Origin: Bisporella sp. PMI_857
Taxonomy: Eukaryota > Ascomycota > Leotiomycetes > Helotiales > Helotiaceae
NCBI GenBank assembly: GCA_021307315.1
Contig: JAJSPD010000036.1
Coordinates: 372,001 to 436,000 of the forward strand
DNA: 64,000 nucleotides
Reading direction: 5' to 3'
A program made the translations under genes and the position numbers. This document shows, in pieces, positions 55,214-64,000 of the stretch. The notes under the pieces were generated by a model. That model was not told where the DNA came from. It made no database searches and saw only the letters and a program-made list of their open reading frames with translations. Numbering within the stretch: position 1 is the first letter of the stretch; every line of letters starts with the position of its first letter.

Positions 55214-56509
55214 AGATAAGGCTATGAGCAAACAGTTCTGGAAGTTGCCCACACTCCGTTGAGGCTCTAGTTTTGTCCTGGCGGGAGCATATTGGCCACT
55301 TGTGAGGACTCTGCAGTAAGGCCCGATGGTGCACCAATGGTACCTTGCGAATCCGGGACGATTACGGCGTTATGCGGGATGATGATGATGGGCTAATCAG
55401 ACGCAGGCAAGAGTCAGCTTTTTAGAAGCGAGACGTTCTTAATTATGAAAAAAATAATGATATAGACTCAAGAAACAGCCATAATTGGACTTGTATATTT
55501 GGGATGTAAAAGGCACTTAATCGTAGCAAGTTTGACTTGCATTATTGACCTGGTCAAGCTCTCCATGGGCCCGGAGAAATGAGAATGTTCAAGGTGACTT
55601 TTGGTGAACCAACCAGATCTGTGAATCTCAGCCTACCTACAAAAACAACGACAGGACATGTATCCATCCTATCTACTGCAGCCAGTAGGCAGATACTTGA
55701 TGGAAACATTTCAATTGCTAATGGACATACAACTGAATGAATATCAGAAAATATTTACCGTCTGAATGCTACAAATAGTGAATCTTGCTGTAGAAAATAA
55801 CGACGGAATACAGATTGAAATTTATGTAACTTTTTTTTCCTGCCTTGCAACGTTGTATTATATGAAAAAAGGGGGTTTTTTTTTTTCACTAAGTAGGACC
55901 CTCCAGTGCATAATCAATATTTGTGTTCCTCCTCAAAGTAGCTCTCGCGTTTTCAGAGACACTTAGCTGATATTCAGTTGGGATCTGTGTGAGTATTAGA
56001 ACCGTGATATTTAGTGATATCGCGTCTCGAGTCATATGAGATCGACTTTTTGATACTACGCTAGTATCAATATAGAAATTTGATCTTATATCATATTGGA
56101 AATATATTAGGTATCTTGCCAAAGCTGGTAAGCCAGGTTAAAGAGCTCTACAAAGGACGAAATCGGGGGAAATAAAGTTTTCTTCCTTTTAAATGAGTTA
56201 TACACTTGTCGTATTCTAATTATAAATAGCTTTATTTAAAGGTAGTATTATAGTATATACAGTATAGCATGATATAATATAAAATTGCAAATTTTCCCGT
56301 GATACGTATAGCTATTTAAAATCTCATATTGCGTGGGGTATGTCATTCGAATTTAGGGGCCAATATATCGTGATAATGCTAGTGTTCACACTGGTTGGGA
56401 TGCCACAGGCCCAAAGTCTATTTTCTTAAAGCGGGAGAGATCGCCAGCAATTCATCTATTGTGTGGCCACGAAGGTCAAAATTACCCTTTTGTATCTCCT
56501 GAGAGCTAA
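55214..56509. other. Intergenic, no supported gene
   Basis: AT-rich, no recognised gene. Homopolymer T runs near 55875. ORFs 55766-55966 and 55889-56122 are not recognised. Confidence 0.5.
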
Positions 56510-56694
56510 TGTCAGGATTTGAGAATCTAGGTAGCTGACATGTCCTTGACTAAGTGGGGAACGCTAGCGCGGAAGACTTTTCACACACGCACAGTTCTAC
56601 AATTTTGTATTATCATACATATAGACAACAATAGAGAGCCTGAACGGCATCCCCAATACCTTCTGAATATCATTGTGTATTTCTCGTTCTATCA
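56510..56694 (+). repeat. Solo LTR, family 2
   Basis: A 185-bp unit from TGTCAGGATTTGAG to TTCTATCA with perfect 5-bp duplications GCTAA (56505-56509 and 56695-56699). It is a shorter version of the unit at 60498-60913. Confidence 0.8.
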
Positions 56695-57300
56695 GCTAAA
56701 GAGGCATTCTTATTCGTGACTTGGAGGGTAAGGCGGAGAGCAAATGGATTTGGAAAGATGACGTCGTTAGAGGCGTAATCAGTGGGGCTCTCGGAACAAT
56801 TACTTGAACTTTTGCAGCTAACACAGCTTGAGTAATCCCCGCATCGTTAAAATTTAAAGTTTTATTTGTTCCAGCGGGCGGGAGCCCCAGACCTTTCAAA
56901 AGTCCATTCGGGAAGTTCAATGCGGGGATCCTTGTATTCAAACCATTGAAACTTGAGGTCACTAGTAGTCTTTGGATGGCCGGGATCGTAACACTAAAAT
57001 TTGATTGTTTATGACCAAGAGGCTGAGATATTCTGGGTTGTGACACATTCCAGAAGTTTGGTACCAACGATCATTGAATTCATGTTGCTAGATCGTTTTG
57101 AAAAAAGATCTCGCCAACGCCAAATTGTAGCTGCCTGCTCCATACGAGTTACCCCGTCCTTCGAAGCCACCATATTAACGGTATCTATTAAGTGGGCACT
57201 TCCTATATTGGCTGCGCCGTAACAGCCTCCCAGCTGCCAAAATGAGGAACCCAGGCAGCACCAAAAGAGAGCAGAGCCAGGATCGCAAAGATTGTCATTC
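56695..57300 (-). pseudogene. Possible secreted-protein remnant
   Basis: A minus-strand ATG near 57300 opens a hydrophobic leader ('MTIFAILALLSFGAAW') ending after about 31 codons. Another frame (57067-56696) has an orderly composition ('SFNGLNTRIPALNFPNGLL', 'LNFNDAGITQAVLAAKV') and stops at the LTR. They may be parts of one secreted protein gene broken by frame changes; family not recognised. Confidence 0.3.
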
Positions 57301-57572
57301 TGTAACAAGTTCAAGGGATAGCTGGAACGCATATTTAGAGTCGAATAAGTAATGAGACGCCTTTTATGTACCCAAGAGCTTTTTTTTTGCAAGACATTCT
57401 GTGATTGCTTAACATTGCCTGTTTCGATCAGCCTCGTCGTACAATATACGAAGGTACAGCGGTCATTTATTCTACTATTACTAGCAGGGGGATCCCCCTG
57501 GCCACCTAATATCTAACCTAACAAGGTAACATCATCAAAACCGCGTTCACATCGCGTTCAGTACAACTTTCT

Positions 57573-58960
57573 ATGCAGTTCAATGCTAAACAGGTGCACA
57601 GAATGTCTCTTCGCCGGCCTGTTTTGTCTACTATAAAGCCTAGTGTGTTCTATAGTAGCATACCACTCAACCAGCCACCTCCTCCGAATACGAGTGATCC
57701 AAATTACCTTCCTTTACCTCCACCACGCGTTATATCTCAGCCAGCAACCGTACGCGCTCCTGTTCGCTATTCAAAAGCTCAAAAGCTTAACCGAGATCAA
57801 CGTCGAGCATGCCAGCTTTTAGACAGTATAGAGTGGTCTTATCCTCAAATTCAAAAGCAACTAAGTAACACTATTCGGCAGATTGGTTACGTATGTCATT
57901 AGCAAGCTACTCCAAAGAAAGGCACTGGTAGAGAGCCTATTTTATCTCAAGCTCAAGTCGAAAAGCTTGTTGACTTTGTATGTGCTTCTTGTACGAACAA
58001 ACGCATGTTATATCAAAAGCTTTCCGAAGTTCTTGAATTTAGAGTCAAAAAAATGCTATTCGCAACGCATTAATTAAAGAAGGATTTTCTCGTTGTATTG
58101 CTTTTCGCAAACTTCCTTGTTCTGCAAAAACCGCAAACGTCGACTCGATTAGGCTAAAAATCATGTAAATTGGACTATAGAACAATAGTATCAAATACTA
58201 TAGACTGACCAAACTTAGATTACTAGCGGACAACACACTAAAACTTGGGTTACTCGGCGCTCTTACGAACAGTTCGATTCTTCTTACATCGTCGATCGCA
58301 TACAACGAAAAATAGAATAGATGTTTTAGGGTTGGTTTCACGGTGGTACAAAAGGACCAGGTATATTTTGGAGAAAATATTAAGGTACCATCAAAGAAGA
58401 ATTCTTCCGAGCTTATACCGTGCCAGTTATTCATAGCTATATTACTTTTCGAAGCCGACAAGAAATACAGCTTCAACTTATGCAAAACGGTGCTCCAGGT
58501 CATTCTGCTACGAATACAAAAGCAGATCTTGCAGAACGCGGTATATATGTGATTTATTGGCCTCCGTTAAGCCCTGATTTGGATCCTATCGAAAAAGTGT
58601 GGAATATCATGAAAAACTACATTCAAGACAACTTTCCTGAAAACATGACTTACAGTCAAACCTGGTTATATCGGAACGCTCGGTGCCAAGCCAACCTTCC
58701 GATATATAGAGGTTTCCGATATAACGAGGTCCATTATAGCTACCTAAAGCTCGGCGGATCCGAGGTTCATTCCGATATACAGAGGTTTCCGATATAACGA
58801 GTTCCGATATAACCAGGTTTGACTGTACGATCAGCTACGCAACGCGGTGAACGAAGCCTGGGATCAAATAGGAGAACGTGAATTCAAAGAATTAATAAAG
58901 CAAATGCCAGAAAAGTGCCAAGCTGTAATAGATGCTGAAAGAGATATTACACAATGGTAA
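57573..58960 (+). pseudogene. Tc1-like transposase pseudogene
   Basis: Fragments in several frames. The N-terminal helix-turn-helix region is at 57573-57902 ('NRDQRRACQLLDSIEWSY'). The DDE catalytic part is near 58480-58640 ('LMQNGAPGHSATNTKADL', 'WPPLSPDLDPIEKVWNIMK'). After the MITE the C-terminus resumes ('YDQLRNAVNEAWDQIGERE') and ends at 58960. Stops and frame changes between 57900 and 58420, plus the insertion, make it non-functional. Confidence 0.8.
58653..58825. mobile_element. MITE nested in transposase
   Basis: A 173-bp element with ends CAGTCAAACCTGGTTATATC and the complement, TA on both sides (58651-58652, 58826-58827). Internal copies of the TTCCGATATA motif add secondary structure. 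It interrupts the transposase reading frame near its C-terminus. Confidence 0.85.
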
Positions 58961-59282
58961 AATAGTCAATCAAAACACCATGGCGCATCACCAACCATCT
59001 CGTGAGAAAGGATTACTACATTAGGTTAAGCGTTGTTGTGGCAGGGGGATTCCCCTGCTAGTAATAGTACTATAAATGACCACTGTACCTTCGTATAGTT
59101 TCACTGGTTCCTCAATCCTCCCAGGCCTCCACCTTTCAAGGATCGCATATTACGCGCCACACCAAGGGGCTTTCCGAAGAATAAAAGCGAATACGATCAC
59201 CAAGCCGAGACTATGCGAATAAACTCGGACATTAAATGGATTTCATTATTCTCCAAGCTGCCCGTAGTTTCGGTAACCCCCA

Positions 59283-59370
59283 GTACGGAACCTGACAGAA
59301 ACCCCTCATACCCTGCTTGTCAACCCCCTAATCCTGCGCCATGACCTTCGCCTACGCTTCGGTTGTTACA
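59283..59370 (+). repeat. LTR fragment, family 6
   Basis: About 88 bp matching the end of the unit 47330-47578, finishing CTTCGGTTGTTACA. Confidence 0.6.
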
Positions 59371-59503
59371 GGTGGCCGTAACTAACAACGTTTTAATAGG
59401 AAATTGTTGCCTGAGAATGACCATCTCAATGAGGCTCCCTTGTGTCACAGCTTTAAGAAAATCTTGCCATGGTCAGCAACGTATGATCGCGCATCATGTC
59501 ATA

Positions 59504-60156
59504 ACGTACCTGATAAGCAAGTGGTACAGATAAGTAAGTGAAACAAGGCGGTTTTACCGCAAAAAACGCGCTTTTTCAGAACGTGTTATTTCAATTACTA
59601 TTTTATTTAACTTTATAAAACTTTGCATATAACGATTTAACTGTAATTCTTATACGTTAGTGAAGTTTGAAACTAATAAATTAATAGTTATTTAGTGTTA
59701 GTACCCATTTATATGTAATTATGATCATGTGACTAGCACCTGAAACGTGGGACCTCGAGCCTACTCAACCCCTTAGAACAAGAGCTCACAACAATCAAGA
59801 ATCAACCATCAATCAAGACTTATCCACCAACCTCAACGAGCATTGCGCATGAAACACATGCGTGCGTACCCTCAAGTTAAAGTATAAGTAATTACTCCAA
59901 CCCGGGTGTTCCCACATTTAAAACCTGAAATTACAGGAGTTATTTTAGCGTAAAATCTTATATCTATATACTTATAATACTCAAACTTTCAAAATTTGAA
60001 ATATTGTTTGTTTATATACTTGAAATATTATGTATTAAGTTTTAAGAGCATTAATAAAATAGTAGTTGAAATAACACGTTTTGAAAAAGTGTGTTTTTTG
60101 CGGTAAAACCGCCTTGTTTCACTTACTTATCTGTACCACTTGCTTATCAGGTACGT
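59504..60156. mobile_element. 653-bp element with ~110-bp inverted repeats
   Basis: Ends ACGTACCTGATAAGCAAGTG and its exact complement, flanked by TA (59502-59503, 60157-60158). The inverted repeats run on for about 110 bp through GGCGGTTTTACCGC. The AT-rich core has no coding capacity. TA duplication and long repeats suggest a non-autonomous Tc1/mariner-superfamily element. 59705-59810 inside the core recurs at 62876-62985. Confidence 0.75.
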
Positions 60157-60497
60157 TATCGATAGTTGTTTATATAACCAACATCAATGAATCCTCCCAC
60201 CCAGGACCATTGCGCGCCGTCTGATCCGTCGCCTTGTCAAGGATGTCCTCCAATCTACCCACCCCCACCACAAGCCGTCTTCCCACTTCCCCAGGGATTC
60301 AATACGGAGGACTCTTCAAGAGAAAATGCCCAGACATAGATGCTGGCGGCGATGCAGGCCGCTCCCGCACTTGGGCATCAAGTACGTCCGACTTCAACAA
60401 CAATAACAAAGGCACAGGTGAAAAAACAGTACAATAACAAATGCTGGCATTATGGAGCAAGCCCCGCGGACGTCTGCCATGTTATTGGCAGCAGAGA
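60157..60497. other. Spacer, no supported gene
   Basis: A short plus ORF (60234-60437) is not recognised. Confidence 0.4.
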
Positions 60498-60913
60498 TGT
60501 TAGGATTTGAGGATCCAGGTAGCTGGCACGTCTCTGACTGAGCAAGCCACACTAGCGCTGTTCAAATAGAGGAAGAAAGTCACGTGGCCTTCAGAGAGTA
60601 TAGGGCAAATAAGTATCAATTGCTGAAGGTTGTAGAACCTAAACTACAGGAGATAATCCCTCTACTTATAGAGATACAATACTCACATGTCATCACACTG
60701 ATACCTACTGTTGCCTACCGTTGCCTACAGGTGCCTACCGGTGCCTACACTAGACTAGGTATGATCCTTAGACCTAGCCTGTTCAACAAGCGCGGACGAC
60801 TTTTCTCACAAATTACTAGAGATCTGCATGCTACATACACACAAGCGATAGACAGCCTGAATTGCATCACCAATATTCCTCTTGATTGTTACTGTGTATT
60901 TCATGTTCTAACA
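60498..60913 (+). repeat. Solo LTR, family 2, with nested LTR
   Basis: A 416-bp unit starting TGTTAGGATT and ending GTTCTAACA, flanked by AGAGA / AGAGC (one mismatch). Without the 230-bp insertion (60559-60788) it matches the copy at 56510-56694. Confidence 0.8.
60559..60788 (+). repeat. Solo LTR, family 3, nested in family 2
   Basis: A 230-bp unit TGTTCAAATAG to CTGTTCAACA with perfect 5-bp duplications AGCGC (60554-60558, 60789-60793). Same length as the copy at 32926-33155. Confidence 0.88.
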
Positions 60914-61460
60914 AGAGCTAACGGTAAATAGCGCATGGTTCAGTGGGGGCCAATCTAATGTCCTGACAAATGAGACTCGCATTGGTTTTCGAGTGGGCTT
61001 TGTTCAAGGTGGCAAATGCAGCCTCAAAACGAGCCGTGGAGGCTGTGTTGACGGAGGGCTTATGTTGTCGGGCGGTGCTTGCGCCAGCATGAAAGGCTGC
61101 AATTGCAACCTTAAATCAACTTTTCAACCAGGTCATAGAAGCCTGAGCGCTTGATTAACATTATTCCAGCGTCATGACAACCCAATTTTGTTGATATGAA
61201 AATCGTGGATGAAGAAGCGTCAGCTTCGCTAGAATATTTCCCCATCGGCCACACATACTGCTGGAAGCTCTTCCGAAAGTCATGGTCCATCTCAGCATCG
61301 CGTCCAAAATCTCTTAAAAGAATTTTAAAGCAACCTCATGCGAAGATTTCATTTGGATTCTGGTTCCGGGTAACAGTTGATGAATATATTCCACAACCTC
61401 TTCAGGCTGCTCCGGTGAGACCTTGGGAATCGTGCTCCGAGGTTTTTCGAATATCAACTG
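60914..61460. other. Intergenic, no supported gene
   Basis: ORF 61196-61546 overlaps the start of the HET pseudogene in another frame and has no known domain. Confidence 0.4.
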
Positions 61461-62533
61461 ATGCTCGTTTATATTGTGAACCCCTACCAGCCTCTGGAAT
61501 ACCGGCAGTTCAGAACTTTAAAGCTAATGCAGGGAACGATATCTGACCCTTTGACAATTCAGCTCCAGATTCAAGATACAGACAGCAATGTGAACTTTGA
61601 AGCTCTTTCGTATGTCTGGGGGGGGGTTGGGGGGGGTTCAATGATGACGCGGCAGTCTCGATTTTACAACAAGACTCAACGGTGATCGAATACCGGGTGA
61701 CACAAAATCTGGAAACACCCTTGAGAAGACTTCGACTTGAGCATATGGATAGAGTAATTTGGGTGGATGCAATTTGCATTAATCAAGCCGATTTATCAGA
61801 GCGATCTCATCAGGTTGCAATGATGGGAGACATCTACAGAAAAGCGGATAGGGTAGTGATTTGGCTTGGAGATGATACCAACGGAACTTCAAAAGGCATT
61901 GAAATGCTACGGCATTTCATTGACCCGGCCAAGGTAAAGTTCCAATCGCCAGCATATTTCACGCGCTCCTTGATTCAGACCTTTGCACCTCCTCGAACGT
62001 CGACAAGAAGCGATGCTGAGTCTCAATTCAGCGACGAGATCCAACAAAGCATACGATGTGTTTTGTCCAAACCATGGTTTTTGAGAGTATGGACAGTACC
62101 TGAGGCAGTCCTTTCCCAAAGAGCAATGATCCAGTGCGGCGATAACACGGTAGAATAGACAAATGATTTTCAAGAGCTTCGCAAAATAAGAGTACGTGTC
62201 AAATCGGCCGCGATTTCTCCTCAGTGGAAAGCGATCTTTCAAGGCAAAGAAGTTGATTTGACGCCTTTTCTAGACCTTATCGAGGCACAGATCCGAGAAG
62301 TTGCACTTCAAAATGAAATTCCGATCCCAGAAAAAGATCTCTTGGATATAATGTATGACTTCCGGTATAGACAAGCAACTGACCCTCGAGACAAGATCTA
62401 CGCTATGCTTGGACTAGCTCAAAGCAAACGTGTTCAAGTTAAGGTAGATCCGGACTACACTGAAACAGTCGAAGATGCGTACAAAAAACTAGACAAAGCA
62501 TTGGAAGAACTGTATGGAGATCTTGGCATTTGA
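61461..62533 (+). pseudogene. HET-domain pseudogene
   Basis: Coding order is that of a standard HET protein: 'LEYRQFRTLKL' and 'NVNFEALSYVWG' (61461-61622), a frame change in the G-rich run 61617-61637, then 'RVTQNLETPLRRL', 'VIWVDAICINQADLSERSHQV' and 'KPWFLRVWTVPEAV' (61682-62155), an in-frame TAG at 62156-62158 where a tryptophan codon is expected, and a further open stretch ('RQATDPRDKIYAMLGLA') to 62533. The C-terminal half of a full HET protein is absent. TGG-to-TAG is the kind of change RIP produces. Confidence 0.85.
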
Positions 62534-63522
62534 AGTCCGAATCTAATCACCGTTTTGCATGCTTCATTTGTCAGTTTCAGTAACTGCAATGTTAGGAATT
62601 TATAGAGCTCATAATCATTTACAAGATGCAATCACTTTACTTGGTATAATATCTCAAGCGAGTCACTTACAATTCGACTAACTTACGCTTTTTGTCGTAA
62701 AATTTTGCTCTTCAGTTTATCCGACTGGATCTGAGATAATGCCGTATGGTGCTTGGAACCACAAACATGGTATCTGACTAAGAAACTGCTCTACATAACA
62801 GAAAAGAAAGCAAAGTGAAGCGCATGGGTCGAAGTTTCTATTCCGAACATATCCAGAATTCTAATCTAAATGTTTGGTAACTATTTGTATGTAGTCATGA
62901 TCATGTGACCAACACCTGAAACAGTGAGACCTCGATCCTACTCAACTCCATAGAACTAGAGCTTAGAACAATCAACAACCAAGAATACCAGCAGAAACAT
63001 AGCCAATATCTACTACGTCTTTTGCCACGTGGTAGGCAACCGACACTGAAATTGGTACCGTTGTGTTTAAAGATGCTGTGGTCTCTCTGTCACGAATCCA
63101 AATACAGGCGCCGTTACAGCTGTTTGTAGGGATTTTTATACGAGGATTCTAAACCAAGGAGGAAACGTGTAGCTGCTGCTGGTGGTGTGGTTCTATTTTG
63201 CGTCTTGATGGTGGTTACGTTACAAGTGCCGCGTGACCTCCTAAGCTCCGGAAACAAAGAAAGGATGTTAAAGGATGGGTCTCTAGTATGATATAGTTTC
63301 CGCGTGAGCTAGTGACTCTAGGCATATACAGGAACTAGCGTTATGCCCTAACTGCTATTATAACAAGGCGGTAACGTAGAAAATCTAAAGAATTGCAAAA
63401 AGATTTAGAATGTACAGGCGCCTTCCTCTTTTGCGCTACCCTCCTCCGCCCCATGGCCATCGCAGCAGTCTGTTATATATGTAGTAATACAAAGGAAAGT
63501 GGAATACAATAAAACCCCTAGT
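62534..63522. other. Intergenic with repeat fragments
   Basis: 62876-62985 matches 59705-59810 (ATGATCATGTGACYAGCACC-type sequence). Around 63017-63045 a segment CTACTACGTCTTTTGCCACG resembles the complement of 33612-33650. No gene recognised. Confidence 0.5.
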
Positions 63523-64000
63523 TTAAATTAGGTAACCATTAAAAAAGCTTATCGGTTCCTTCGCGTGTGCCAAGAAGCTTTGAAAAGTCTTGAAAAAGGT
63601 ATGGCGAGAAAAGAGGATTTGTTGATTTCCGACCTGCGATACGGCAGAAAAAAGAAATGGATTGAGGTTTTCGGACGGCCGCACAAACAGTTGGGTTCGA
63701 ACAAAAAGTGCTGAAATCGTTCGTATAGGCCAGAAAGTCTCCATTGCCGTTGCGAGCGGCTATTAAGTGACCTAGGGCCTTCTGGAGCAACGAGAGCTTA
63801 TTTGGAGGTAAAAAAGCCGTTGAGATTAAGATAGATTAGTACAAAAGAAATGGAGTGGCCAGCTACTATTCGAAGTGCTTTTAAGGAAGCTGAAGGCCAC
63901 GAAGCGCTTTTGGGATGCCCAGGAGTATAATGGAAGTACGCTAGGGACTTGGGAGGCCCCGCGGCGGGCGAAGCATCAGCAAGCCCGTTGCCCGGCACCT
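63523..64000 (-). mobile_element. Tad1-like LINE, degraded 3' end
   Basis: Minus-strand frames read like the end of an RNase H domain and the following zinc-knuckle region of fungal Tad1-type LINEs: 'PGNGLADASPAAGPP' (about 63998-63950; intact elements have PGNE.AD) and 'LIAARNGNGDFLAY' with 'FSKLLGTREGTDKLF' (63780-63545). Expected cysteines of the knuckle are missing and frames are broken, so it is inactive. It continues past the window end. Confidence 0.6.

Larger units (their letters stand above)
57449..59093 (+). mobile_element. Tc1/mariner-like element, inactive
   Basis: A 1,645-bp element with inverted ends CGAAGGTACAG...CTGTACCTTCG continuing for about 60 bp (ACTAGCAGGGG...), flanked by TA (57447-57448, 59094-59095). 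It contains a decayed transposase (57573-58960) and a nested MITE (58653-58825). Confidence 0.85.

Noticed and set aside
1..64000. tRNA or rRNA genes
   Set aside because: No cloverleaf or conserved rRNA segment was recognised by eye; a tRNAscan-type search could still find one.

Overview
The window is nuclear DNA of a filamentous ascomycete (Pezizomycotina; a leotiomycete-like plant or soil fungus would fit, but this is inference). The reasons are: short GT–AG introns of about 50–80 bp with CTAAC/CTGAC branch points, two Zn(II)2Cys6-type regulators, repeated HET (heterokaryon-incompatibility) domains, STAND/NLR-like proteins with TPR or ankyrin repeats, solo LTRs, and transition-type decay resembling RIP.

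Layout. 1–6.1 kb: two broken HET genes around a solo LTR. 7.3–18.4 kb: a casein kinase I gene with a damaged splice donor, a Zn2Cys6 regulator that stops at a C12 tract, an HD-domain/adenylate-kinase-like fusion, and a second regulator-like gene with two apparent single-base losses. 18.4–22.3 kb: poorly coding DNA and the C-terminal remnant of a GMC alcohol oxidase. 22.3–31.1 kb: a HET–NB-ARC–TPR gene (one frameshift), one intact two-exon HET gene, and a decayed ankyrin gene. 31–37.7 kb: nested repeats, including two MULE-like elements that both carry the same captured LTR, plus a bZIP gene. 38–41.6 kb: a hydrolase–NACHT–ankyrin gene. 44–45.7 kb: an intronless seven-bladed propeller protein with a glycine-zipper segment. 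48–55.2 kb: an intact sugar-transporter / BNR_4 propeller / GH79 glucuronidase trio. 55–64 kb: LTRs, a dead Tc1-like element, MITEs, another broken HET gene and a Tad1-like LINE end.

How genes may work together. The 48–55 kb trio looks like a small catabolic locus for glucuronic-acid-containing glycans (such as arabinogalactan side chains): a secreted GH79 enzyme, a propeller protein resembling rhamnose-glucuronate lyases, and an MFS porter sharing a 1-kb divergent promoter with the propeller gene. The HET, NLR, hydrolase-NACHT and ankyrin genes are typical of fungal allorecognition or immunity repertoires; most are disabled here by single-base lesions. Several otherwise well-conserved genes also lack exactly one base, so residual assembly error must be separated from real decay before calling them dead.
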